From NCBI GenBank assembly GCA_029215795.1, contig JARDYH010000007.1, positions 19,999,763 to 20,063,762 on the forward strand: DNA of 64,000 nucleotides, in the 5' to 3' direction. The notes under the pieces were generated by a model. That model was not told where the DNA came from. It was given only the letters and a program-made list of their open reading frames with translations, and made no database searches. How positions within the stretch are numbered: the stretch's first letter is position 1; every line of letters begins with the position of its first letter. The translations under genes and the position numbers were made by a program. The DNA is from Anniella stebbinsi. Taxonomy: Eukaryota; Chordata; Lepidosauria; Squamata; Anniellidae. This document shows, piece after piece, positions 55,648-64,000 of this stretch.

Positions 55648-56226
55648 AGCATGGCACGGAGAGAACTCTAATTTGTACTATGACTCCAAGATGAATGCAG
55701 TTATGCCCGGAAAGGCCACCCAATCACGTTTCCCTTGTTTTGCTGTCTCTCAGGGAGCGAAAAATTGGGTCCAATGCATGGAAGACCACGTTGTTGAATG
55801 TGGTGCATCACCAGCTGTGCAGGCCTAGGGTATAAAACCTTTGATTCTGTAGCAGGAGTAGTTTAGAGGTAGTTCATCCAGAATGTAGAACGTGTTCCTT
55901 TCGGAAGAAGAACAAATTGCCCTCCTAATAGGAACCATTTCTTCTGCAAAGACTCTGCTTTCTACAATGCAGCATGAACCCATTTAAACAATCCCAACAA
56001 AGCAAGGCAAAACAAATCACCACGCTACGCTCACAATTCCCTCTCCGCAGCAAGCGTAGGGAAGGAAAGTGAATCATACATGGCAGATACTTGTCACATC
56101 ATTCTATGGTCCAGTGAGGAGCACTCTACAAAAAGCTGAATTGTTTGGCTCGACATTCCCTCACTCAAGCCATGGGAAATTCACAAGGGCTTTTCCAGGG
56201 ACAGATTCTCTTAGATCAGTGAGCAC
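55644..56226. other. unassigned non-coding DNA
   Basis: Complex sequence without recognised repeat. Confidence 0.45.
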
Positions 56227-56415
56227 AGGAAGGGGCCATAGCTCAGCAATAAGAGTGCATGCTTTGCATGTGAAAACTCCCAAGCTCAGTGCCTGGTATG
56301 TCTGGGGAAAAAAACAGACCACTGCCTAAAACATTGCAGATCTGCTGCCACTTGGTGTACACAATGCTCAGCTAGATGGACCAGTGAACTTCAGTGTAGG
56401 GCAGCTTCATAAGTT
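56227..56415 (+). mobile_element. tRNA-derived SINE with CR1-like 3' tail
   Basis: ggggccatagctcagcaata (box A region), gctttgcatgtgaaaactcc, caagctcagtgcctg (decayed box B), then gctagatggaccagtgaact and agggcagcttcataagttc. Same family as 55305 and 61372. Confidence 0.85.
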
Positions 56416-56529
56416 CATGGTTGATACTTTATCCATGTGTGAACTTCTGTTCTTGGAGTGGGGATGGGTAAATCTGTTTACATCAGATTCTCTCAGTTCC
56501 ACATTTTCCCAATTTTCCATTTATTTATT
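56416..56529. other. spacer
   Basis: Nothing recognised. Confidence 0.5.
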
Positions 56530-56685
56530 TGAGAACATCAGAAGAGCCCTGCTGGATCAGACCAAGGGTCCATTTAGTCCAGCACTCTGTTCACACTGCG
56601 GCCAACCAGCTGTTGACAAGGGACCCACAAGCAGGACACGGGTGCAACAGCACCCTCCCACCCATGTTCCCCAGCAACTATTTAT
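56530..56685 (-). mobile_element. CR1-type LINE 3' end
   Basis: Plus strand: gaacatcagaagagccctgc, tggatcagaccaagggtcca, gcggccaaccagctgttgac. Truncated at the junction with the L2 tail that follows. Confidence 0.9.
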
Positions 56686-57630
56686 TCACTTATTCTATTT
56701 TTAATTCACCCAGCAGTCAACGTTGTATTATAATGGGCAGATTACAGATAGTTAACAGACCAAAATGCCATATCAACAGTTAAAAGTATCAAATATAATA
56801 CACATATTTAAAAGAGTAATACAGAGCACAATACAAAAAAGAAAAGAAAGAAGCACAGGAATTGATAAAAGAGACATAAAAATCTGGGACTAATTCTCTA
56901 AAATGCCTGGGAGAAAAGAAAGTGATTTACCTGTCACTGAAAAGATAACAACGAAGGTGCCAGACCAACCTATGTCGGGAGGTCATTCCATAAGTGGGGT
57001 GACAGAACAGCTTCCTTCAGTGGGAGGGGGGACCTGGGGGAGGGCCTTGGAAGATGACCTAAAGGTCCAACTATGTACATATGGGAGGGGACGTTCCTTT
57101 AGGTACTCTGGCCTCGAGCCATTTAGGGCTTTAAAGGTCAATACCAACACTTCATCATTGGACAGGAAGCCAGTGCAGCTGATGAAGCACTGGCATCACA
57201 TGATCACATTGGCCCATCCCAGTTCGTAACCCAACAGCTCTGTTTTTGACTAACTGAAGTTTCTGAACAGTCTTCAAAGGTAGCCCCATGTACAATGCAT
57301 GGCAGTAATCAAACCAGGAAGTTACCAGAGCACGTGGACAAAGGTAACCTGTTGCCAGGTTACCTTTGTCCACGTGGGGCTGCAGCTGGTATATCAACCT
57401 AAGCTGATAAAAGGCACTTCTCGACACTAAGACAACCTTGGGCCTGAAGTGACCATGATGGATCCAGGAGCACCCCTAAGCTGCATGTCTGATCTTTCAG
57501 TTTTGGGGGGCACAACCCCATCTGGGACAAGTTGAACACCATCACTCACCCGGGCAGCTGAACCATCCTGTTTCAATATGAGTTTTGCAACTCTAAAAAT
57601 ATTTTCATACACATGTCTCCTAAGATTCAC
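56686..57630 (-). mobile_element. L2-type LINE with inserted palindrome
   Basis: The minus frame 57155-57427 reads SRSAFYQLRLIYQLQPHVDK, then GNLATGYLCPRALVTSWFDY and CHALYMGLPLKTVQKLQLVK, collinear with the L2 frame at 54357-54779. The frame 57427-57630 supplies upstream residues (QLVPDGVVPPKTERSDMQLR). Where the other copy has LAMVTHTLVTSH, this one has LATGYLCPRALVTSW, a 3-codon gain explained by the hairpin at 57331-57376. 3' UTR to about 56690. Confidence 0.92.
57331..57376. repeat. 20-bp perfect hairpin inside L2, 6-nt spacer
   Basis: Arms cacgtggacaaaggtaacct (57331-57350) and aggttacctttgtccacgtg (57357-57376), spacer gttgcc. Comparison with the L2 frame at 54357-54779 indicates that the 57331-57350 side is the added one. 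Confidence 0.97.
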
Positions 57631-58620
57631 TCACGTCCTAATGTTCCTTCACGTGTTTAGAATTGCATGCATATCTGATGCAGTTTTGCCTAATATATGC
57701 ATTTTACGATTGCATGTGGTAAAAATGGGTGTGTGTGTGGGGGGGGGTTGGTGGGTGTGTCGGGAGGAAATGCTTGAATGGGGGAGTAGAACGCAGGGGA
57801 AGTGAACCAGAGAAGCAATGAAGGCATCTCATCTGTAATCTAGCGCTTGTGCAGCACAGAACGAATAAACTTAGGTGTATGCAAAAGTCTTGCCTGACAG
57901 AATACAGGTGTTTCTCACACTTTTCCCCTACCTGGTAGTGCTGAGAAGTATTTAGAAGTGAGAAGAGTGTTTGCTTTTGACTCCATCGGCTTTTTCCCTG
58001 AGGTTGCCAGCAAGGTTGCTGCCAGTTCACACAAATGATGGTGACAATGGTGTATGTTTTCTAAGTGCTACCATGCTGCTAATTAGATATGGGTCACTGA
58101 AGAGACATCAAATAGTGGCAACACTAGGTAGATCCTCCCAAGGGATTTTACGGAATAAAAAGCCTGGTGTTTTCTTTTATCCCGCTGCTTCCTCCCCCCT
58201 TTCCCCCACCCCCCTGGCAATACACAGTTTAGGAAAAGCACTAAAACACACCGGGAAAGAAAATGGTAATTAATGCATCCATTTTTATCCCTAGCTTTAT
58301 TTCACAAGGAGTTTGGGGTGTATACGTTGGGTGGGCTAAACTGGATGTTCTCAGCTCACCACCCCATTCACAGGTGAGAAATTGGGGGGTTCTTGCTTCC
58401 ATTTTGGTTTGGGGTTCATGATATGACCTCCACCATGACCCTTTCAGGTGGTTTGCGGGAAAGATGGCTTACAGTTTTGGCAAGGAGAATTTGTACTTTT
58501 GCTGCCTTTTCTTTTCTTTGGTTTCCCTTTTTGTCACTTTTTAACAACAACAACAACAAAAATAAAATCCCAAAGCCACCCTGGCAGTAGGATGCACTTG
58601 ACTGAAGCTTCAGTGAGTCT
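57631..58620. other. unassigned non-coding DNA
   Basis: A GT/G-rich run at 57727-57761. 57780-58260 is complex sequence. Frames at 57704-58030 and 57971-58273 are not recognised. Confidence 0.45.
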
Positions 58621-58621
58621 G

Positions 58622-58870
58622 GTTAAATTTATTTGTTTGTTTTCTATATTTCTATACGACCTGTCTATAGTTCTATGCCAACCACAGTGGCTTAAAACAG
58701 ATGAAGACAAAAACCATAATGAAATAATAATAATAAAAAAACATAGTAGAACTTGAAAAAAAAAACTTACAAAGCCATAATAATACCCATAACAACCATT
58801 TAAAAAGCCAAGTGAAAATAATGTGTCTTGACCCCCTTCCAAGACAGAGGGAAAGGATACCCATCACACG
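58622..58870 (-). mobile_element. possible LINE 3' UTR
   Basis: aaatttatttgtttgttttc, tatacgacctgtctatag, then A-rich aaaccataatgaaataataa. The layout mirrors the minus-strand L2 tails, but the diagnostic motif is lost. Confidence 0.35.
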
Positions 58871-60481
58871 CCTTTCAAAGTTTTTTTCCCACATTCACAT
58901 CGTTTTCCATCGCATTTATTTTTGCATTTTGGTAGGTTCTCTTCCCAAAACAAACTGAACTAAATTCTCACTCTGCTCTAGTGTTCAGAGCACATGGGTA
59001 CACAGGGCACATGGTTACCTCGTTCATGATCCACTACCCTGAAAAAAGCATGGCAATCGAGCTTTTCTACATGAGTCATTTATCATGCGTTTGTCACTCC
59101 TGGTTGCTTAGGGATTCTTTAGACAACACCGTGAGCCTCCAATTTTGTTTCTTTTCCTTTTTTTTAAGAGCACTTCCTTCCTTTCTCTTCTTAGAGCTAG
59201 GTCGGGAAATGGAGCCTTACTTCTGAAAGCAAAAGAAAATGTATTTTCCTATTTGTATAATTGCATTATCCCACTATGGCACAGCGCTACCTACAGGTTA
59301 GGTGCATATTCTGTGGGAAAGCAGGAAAGCAAAAAGCTCTTTGTGTAGAGCTCAGATCTCAGTTTTGTGATGAAACTGGAAGTAGATACAGCAGTTTAAC
59401 AGCCTCATGTAGAAAAGCTTTTAGATGCCACATTTGGCTTGCATGCCTATATGGCTGTATGTAGTGAATGAATCCATATGTGGATGTCCCGGCATTGATT
59501 CCCCTATCCCAGTGCCCCTTTAAAGAATGTTTGAATAGGGCTTGGTGGTAGATGGTAACCTAATGACATAGGCTGCAATAATTCTACCATCCCTGCCTTA
59601 CCTCACACCCATCTTGCAGCATATTCCTTTAAGACTCAACTCTTCTGGATTAAAATTGAGCAAGAATGCACGGTTCTACCGTGAACAATGTCAGTTTATG
59701 AACTTCCCCACAGTCCGTGCAGCGAGGATATTATAACTCAGAATTATGCAGAAGACATTCCCTATCTAATGTAATTGATTGCATACCGTAATGCGAACAG
59801 AGCCTAATTCGTACTAATGAATCCAGTGTATAATGCAGCAAGGCATTTAACAGTATGGAGACCACAAAATGCTGATCCAGATGTCACTTTAACAGAAATG
59901 ACAATTTCTCCAGATGCCTGTTCCTCCTCCTCCTTCTCCCCCCTTTCTCTTTTTGTCCCCTTTGTATTGGATGAGAAGCCATTAACGCTGGAAGTCTGAT
60001 CTGAATTTCAGTATGCATTAGCTCCATGCCACAATATGACATGTGCCACATCATACCCTCTCCTGTTAGATCCATTGTTGTACTGCAGGGGAATGCTTGT
60101 CTGCCCTGGCAAATTTTGATAAATGCAATGTCGGAGTAGAAAGAATGTAACTACATCCAGAGATGATAATCAGAAATGAAGCGCAGATCTCTCTCAGGTG
60201 CTACTGTAGGAGTAGCAAAACCAAGCCAAACAACTTCTAATTACACCTATATGGATACATATCCCTGCCATCACACAGAAGACGTAAGGGAGCCATCCCT
60301 GCACACACCTTCTCTCCCAGTAAGATGACTGGAATGGGGTAGAGGTTGAAGCCTCCTGTCCCATTGCAGTGACCTTCAGCAGAAGGTGTGTGCATGTGGT
60401 TTGTGTTTATATATCTATATGTATTTGTGTGTGCATGCACACCACCCTTCCTTCAAGTTGTACAAGTTGCACATGCCTTAG
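58871..60481. other. unassigned, candidate regulatory DNA
   Basis: No gene or recognised repeat. 59690-60170 is complex sequence with several TAAT and ATTA cores and no transposon signature. Confidence 0.4.
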
Positions 60482-60550
60482 AAAAGACTGCACTGCATAG
60501 ACCAATGGTCTGACTTGATTTAAGACAGCTTCCGATGCTCCTCTTATGGG
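60482..60550 (+). mobile_element. tRNA-SINE/CR1 3' end only
   Basis: gcatagaccaatggtctgac, ttgatttaagacagcttccg, then tcctcttatgg. Confidence 0.7.
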
Positions 60551-61371
60551 CACTGACCACTGGTGGATCTTAAGAACAATGTGTCAGGCACATCAAGTAG
60601 CAACCTGACCAAAGCTAAGAAGGGCTGGATCACATCAGTGCCTGAATGGGAGGGCATCTGGGAACCCTCTTAAGCCTGGTGTTCAGAGATTGTGGTCCAC
60701 AAAGAATGAATAGTACGGACGGGGCTGCGTAATCCATTCCCTGTATCAATTAGGTTGTAACCCTTTATACACTCACCTGGGAGCAAGCCCTATTGAATTT
60801 AGTGGGGCTTACATCTGAGTAGACATGCACAGGATTGCACAGTTCGGCTGCAATCCCTTACCTATTTTTCTGGGGGAAAGCTGCTGTGATCTTAGTGGGA
60901 CATGTTTCTGAGTTGATAAGCATCAGATCACACCGTGCTATGATTCTGATCTATGTCTCTGGTCCCCCATTCCTATATAACAGGGACAGAAAAATATGTG
61001 ACACACATGCAATCCCCAAGGAGACATTTTTGCCCCCACCAGGTTCCCTGTGTTTGTGGCATGGCATCTCAACAGCATCACCACCAGTTTCCCAGAGATT
61101 CTGCTTGGAAACAAAGGATGTAGACGGCATTCACCTGCCCACCATTTTACATTCTCCTCAATACCTCAGAGCTAGCATCATTCAAGGCCATAGTGGTGGA
61201 GGGAGAGAAGATGGTGGCCACCACCAAAACATATGGTGGAGACCAATAAAATAAAATTCTGCAAAGTGACCTTCCTTTTGTAGGGAACTGAGATGAAGAA
61301 AAATCCAAAATATTTTTCCAGAAAAAACAAACAAACCATCTTCTAATAGAGAACTTGTGGCCCAGTTCTTC
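60551..61371. other. unassigned, with MITE remnant at 60750-60850
   Basis: aggttgtaaccctttataca, cacctgggagcaagccctat, gtagacatgcacaggattgc form a decayed 'gcaatcctatgcatg' element. Frame 60835-61254 (139 codons) begins in that remnant and has no known motif. Confidence 0.5.
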
Positions 61372-61582
61372 AGTACATAGGACAATAGGAACCTGCATTA
61401 TATGTACGGGTTCAGACCATTGATTCATGTAACCCAATATTGTCAATACTGATTGGCAGCAGCTCTCTAGGGTTTGAGGTAGAAGTTTTTTCCAGCCCTA
61501 CCTGGAGACACCAAGGACTGAACTTGGGACTTTCTGTTTGCAAAGCAGGTGCTGCACCACTGGGCTACAGCCCTTCTGGTCA
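61372..61582 (-). mobile_element. tRNA-derived SINE with CR1-like 3' tail
   Basis: The minus strand reads AAGGGCTGTAGCCCAGTGGT (box A), GCACCTGCTTTGCAAACAG, a decayed box B (AGTTCAGTCC), TCTCCAGGTAGGGCTGG, and a CR1-like end (ATCAATGGTCTGAACC). Most complete copy of the family here. Confidence 0.88.
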
Positions 61583-61632
61583 AAGAACCAGTTCAGGACA
61601 GAGAGCAGATCCAAATGAGCAGCTTTGTATGG

Positions 61633-61633
61633 A

Positions 61634-61672
<39 letters not shown>

Positions 61673-61712
61673 TTGTGTGTGTGTGTATGTGTGCATGTAT
61701 GTATGTTTGCAT
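61633..61712. repeat. (GT)n microsatellite, interrupted
   Basis: About seventeen GT units, then tgaattt, then further GT and ATGT units. The cysteine/valine frames over it are artefacts. Confidence 0.95.
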
Positions 61713-62134
61713 CCCCCATTCCACCCCACACAGTTGAGAGAACTGAATGCAGGATAACTGGTTGCAGACTACATTTCCAGGGAGACAAAGGTCATGATGA
61801 TTTAATCTCAGCACATTTTCCCAAAAAGACAATCCCCCCTCCCTCCTTCACCAGTGGTCTTTGATGGGCTACAGTTTACACTGAGGTCAGCTAACAGAAA
61901 CATGAACTCATATTGGACTTTGCTTTTCATGTTTCACATATTTAAAGACTCTGAGGTTTCTCATTACCATGTAAGAAGAAGCACAAACTTCTTCGGTTGC
62001 AGCATTTTCCATCTCCTGCTGATGCCAAGGTTCCAATTCAACTCCCCTCCCTTTTTTTTTGGTCTACTCTGGGATTGATGACTACAATTCTCTCTTTTTC
62101 CCATGTTTACCCACGACTCTTGGAAATTGACTTC
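61713..62134. other. unassigned non-coding DNA
   Basis: Could be the diverged upstream part of the following L2, but no motif is readable. Confidence 0.4.
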
Positions 62135-62445
62135 CAGTGGTGTAGAGATGCATGCCCGTCAGCACATTGGTCCCGTGTTTGCTATGCTACATTGGTTTCC
62201 GGTGAAATGTTATATTGATTTCAACCTTCTGTTACACACCAAGTGTTCAACCAGTTTAGCACCTGGATATCTGGCCAGCTTGTTGAAGCTGAAGGTCATC
62301 TCTAAGACCTTTGGGATGAGCTAAAAAAAGAAGGTCTTTCTATTATTGGCAACATCTCATGGCCGCAACTGTACGTTGTGGCATCCAGCTCCTGATGCAG
62401 ATATTCATGTCTGTGGCTATATATTTATTTATTTAATAACAAAGT
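62135..62445 (+). mobile_element. L2-type LINE of a divergent type, C-terminal fragment
   Basis: The plus frame 62103-62324 reads ARQHIGPVFAMLHWFPVKCY, IDFNLLLHTKCSTSLAPGYL, ASLLKLK: the HI.PVL..LHWLPV...I.FK.LL.T block conserved in L2 ORF2. The wording differs from all other L2 copies in the window, pointing to another subfamily. Ends with TATTTATTTAATAA. Confidence 0.8.
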
Positions 62446-63673
62446 ATACCCTGACTCTGCAAAATAATTTGAGGTGGATATTTCAAGGACGGCAGTCCAT
62501 TCTGATGATCTGAGAGTCTCATTGTATAGCCTATAAAATGCTGATTCTGGTCTGATGGTGATGGGATTATTTAGCAATGATGTCTCTTGTTCAAAAAGTA
62601 ATTTGCAGAGAAAAACAAAAATGCAAAACAGAATGAGCATTTGCTTTCCCACATACACACAGGCCGTTTTAGAAGGATAAAGAAGTTCACACTTTTCTTT
62701 AGTGAAGAAATGAAAACAGTTTTACTCACAAAGATTTTTACATATTCAGTGCAGGTACAGCGTGGAGTTTCAAAAGAATTTGTTCTGTCCATTTCATGTT
62801 CCATGACACCAGCTGCAGTGAAAGAGCAAACACATGTACTCCAAACATTGGAGGAAGCCAGGGGAGGAAGGGGAGGAGCAAAAGGAGAAATCACAGGAAA
62901 CCACATGGTGGCTATAGAGATACTAAGATTACTATGACAAAAAAAATATCCCAGTGAATTAAGTAACTGCAACACTGCCCCCTTCCAGTAACTCATAGAT
63001 CAGGTTATGCTGGTGCCCAGGAGATTCAGTGGAACCCTATTTCCATTAGCTTTAATTGCGCAGAGTGGCAGGCACTAAGAACTGTGAATCAAGTGATAGA
63101 AGTTTCACAGAAATTGAGCATTGCCGAGACACCTTTCTCCCATCAGAGGGTGACCTGGAAAAATCCATTACATGAGGCAGGTGTTGAAGTATCTTGAGAA
63201 TCCTGTAACCCCTATGCATGAGGTAAGATGAGATTGTGAACTAAAGACCCTGCTCTTGGAGGTCAGTGCAGATGAAATTGGTATGGAATAAGAAGTGTTG
63301 TGTTTTTCCTCTCCCCATCTTCCTCTGTGGCTGATAACCTGCTCCTTTAATTTTGTTTCTCGTTCACTCCCTGTTATGCCTTCACCCTTTTTCTTTATGG
63401 TCACTTATAACCTCCTGGGTGTTGTACTGCTATTTAAGACCTTCCCCACCAAAACAAGAAGAAAACTTGAAAGCACAGTAAAGATTGGATGCTACTAGTG
63501 TCGTAAGTGTGTGTGATGGTGGTACCATCACTGCTTTTGCACCAGGGCTGGTCTGTCACTTGCACTAATCCTTGTAGCCCATATGAAGCATTGGCCATCA
63601 GTCCTGGCCATCAGCAGAATTCCTATGTGGAGAGCAGTGCATGATTCTATGTGGTTAGATGTATAAAGACATG
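62446..63673. other. unassigned non-coding DNA
   Basis: No recognised repeat. The 141-codon minus frame 62571-62996 overlaps a 98-codon plus frame (62641-62937) and has no known domain; treated as chance. Confidence 0.45.
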
Positions 63674-63822
63674 GGGCGGATCTACACTGCTGTTTTAAAG
63701 CACTTTAAAGCACTTTATAACAGTAGTGACAACTGTTGGGGCCCAGGACACACTCCAAAACAATTGTCACTATTATTATAAAGCGCTTTAAAGCGCTTTA
63801 AAACAGCATTGTTGATCCTGCC
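63674..63822. mobile_element. palindromic MITE, 'gatctacac' family, near intact
   Basis: ggcggatctacactgctgtt at the left and aaacagcattgttgatcctg at the right. The inner arms gctgttttaaagcactttaa and ctttaaagcgctttaaaaca pair apart from CpG/CpA changes. Centre ttggggcccaggacacac. The best copy of the family in the window. Confidence 0.8.
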
Positions 63823-63877
63823 ATGAATTAAGCAAGAGGGAGGGGCAGGACTGTTCTCATAATGGGGAGCCTGTTAC
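63823..63877. other. spacer
   Basis: Nothing recognised. Confidence 0.5.
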
Positions 63878-63971
63878 TAGGCTGACCATATGAAAAGGAG
63901 GACAGGCTCATGTATCTTTAACAGTTGTAGAGAAAAGGGAATTTCAACCAGTGTCATTTGTATGCAATTAG
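63878..63971. mobile_element. hAT-like MITE, left part (family of 3528)
   Basis: taggctgaccatatgaaaag, gaatttcaaccagtgtcatt, tgtatgcaattag: collinear with 3772-3870. It is cut at gcaattag by the next element. Confidence 0.88.
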
Positions 63972-64000
63972 TAGGGATGTGCACTGGATCGGACCCGATC
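63972..64000 (+). mobile_element. start of a 'tagggatgtgcac' element
   Basis: tagggatgtgcactggatcg begins exactly where the preceding MITE is interrupted and runs off the window. The same 13-bp start opens the element at 25538. The target duplication would lie beyond the end. Confidence 0.6.

Noticed and set aside
57331..57376. hairpin as a microRNA precursor or terminator
   Set aside because: Perfect short arms with a 6-nt spacer inside a dead L2 frame; precursors are longer with bulges, and intrinsic terminators do not apply in a vertebrate genome.
60835..61254. 139-codon plus frame as a gene
   Set aside because: Starts in a MITE remnant and shows no family motif.
61540..61582. tRNA-like head as a tRNA gene
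   Set aside because: Followed by the SINE body and CR1-like tail; acceptor and anticodon stems do not pair.
61625..61864. cysteine/valine-rich frames over (GT)n
   Set aside because: Microsatellite artefact on both strands.
62571..62996. 141-codon minus frame as a gene
   Set aside because: Overlapped in antisense by a 98-codon frame, low-complexity hydrophobic/serine content and no domain motif; length is within chance for 64 kb.

Overview
The window is a repeat-dense, AT-rich stretch of vertebrate nuclear DNA, most likely from a squamate reptile and probably a lizard. The main evidence is a nearly complete Sauria-type tRNA-derived SINE (10889-11133). It sits among many CR1 and L2 LINE 3' ends, tRNA-headed SINEs with CR1-like tails, a Penelope-like element, hAT-type MITEs and abundant microsatellites. 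I find no host protein-coding gene, no convincing exon and no free-standing RNA gene. All reading frames are short (longest 141 codons); the recognisable ones are decayed transposon reading frames. The window reads as intergenic or deep-intronic sequence. No prokaryotic features (operons, CRISPR) are present.

Layout. 1-3.5 kb: mostly unassigned, with a compact overlapping hairpin at 1813-1872. 3.5-4.7 kb: one hAT-like MITE inserted into another of the same family, both with 8-bp target duplications, plus a third partial copy. 6-11.2 kb: a CR1/L3 fragment, a CpG-rich MITE, L2 fragments and the Sauria SINE. 13.7-21.2 kb: L2, a solo-LTR-like block (16050-16801), an unclassified LINE 3' end, a degenerate LTR relative and CR1 tails. 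22-27.4 kb: several palindromic MITEs, compound microsatellites, and a 1-kb long-inverted-repeat element (25538-26586) with an internal 177-bp duplication. 28.8-30.7 kb: two L2 copies in opposite orientation, then a second copy of the 16-kb LTR, inverted. 33-40.3 kb: four CR1 3' ends in one orientation and an unrecognised decayed frame. 43-48.6 kb: L2, paired MITEs, a hAT-like MITE and a solo LTR with perfect 7-bp terminal inverted repeats. 49-57.6 kb: CR1 reverse transcriptase remnant, Penelope-like element with GIY-YIG endonuclease remnant, two long L2 fragments and SINEs. 57.6-64 kb: mostly unassigned, with SINEs and an L2 of different sequence type; the window ends inside one MITE inserted in another.

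Nothing here works as a gene system; the value is in the history of insertions. The strongest sequence-level observations are (i) self-nested hAT MITEs provable from two perfect 8-bp duplications, (ii) three perfect 18-20 bp hairpins with 6-nt spacers, one of which replaces 9 nt by 18 nt inside an L2 reading frame and so looks like a template-switch mutation, and (iii) a Penelope remnant followed by a hammerhead-like motif. Several unassigned AT-rich stretches may be conserved regulatory elements, but that cannot be shown from one sequence.
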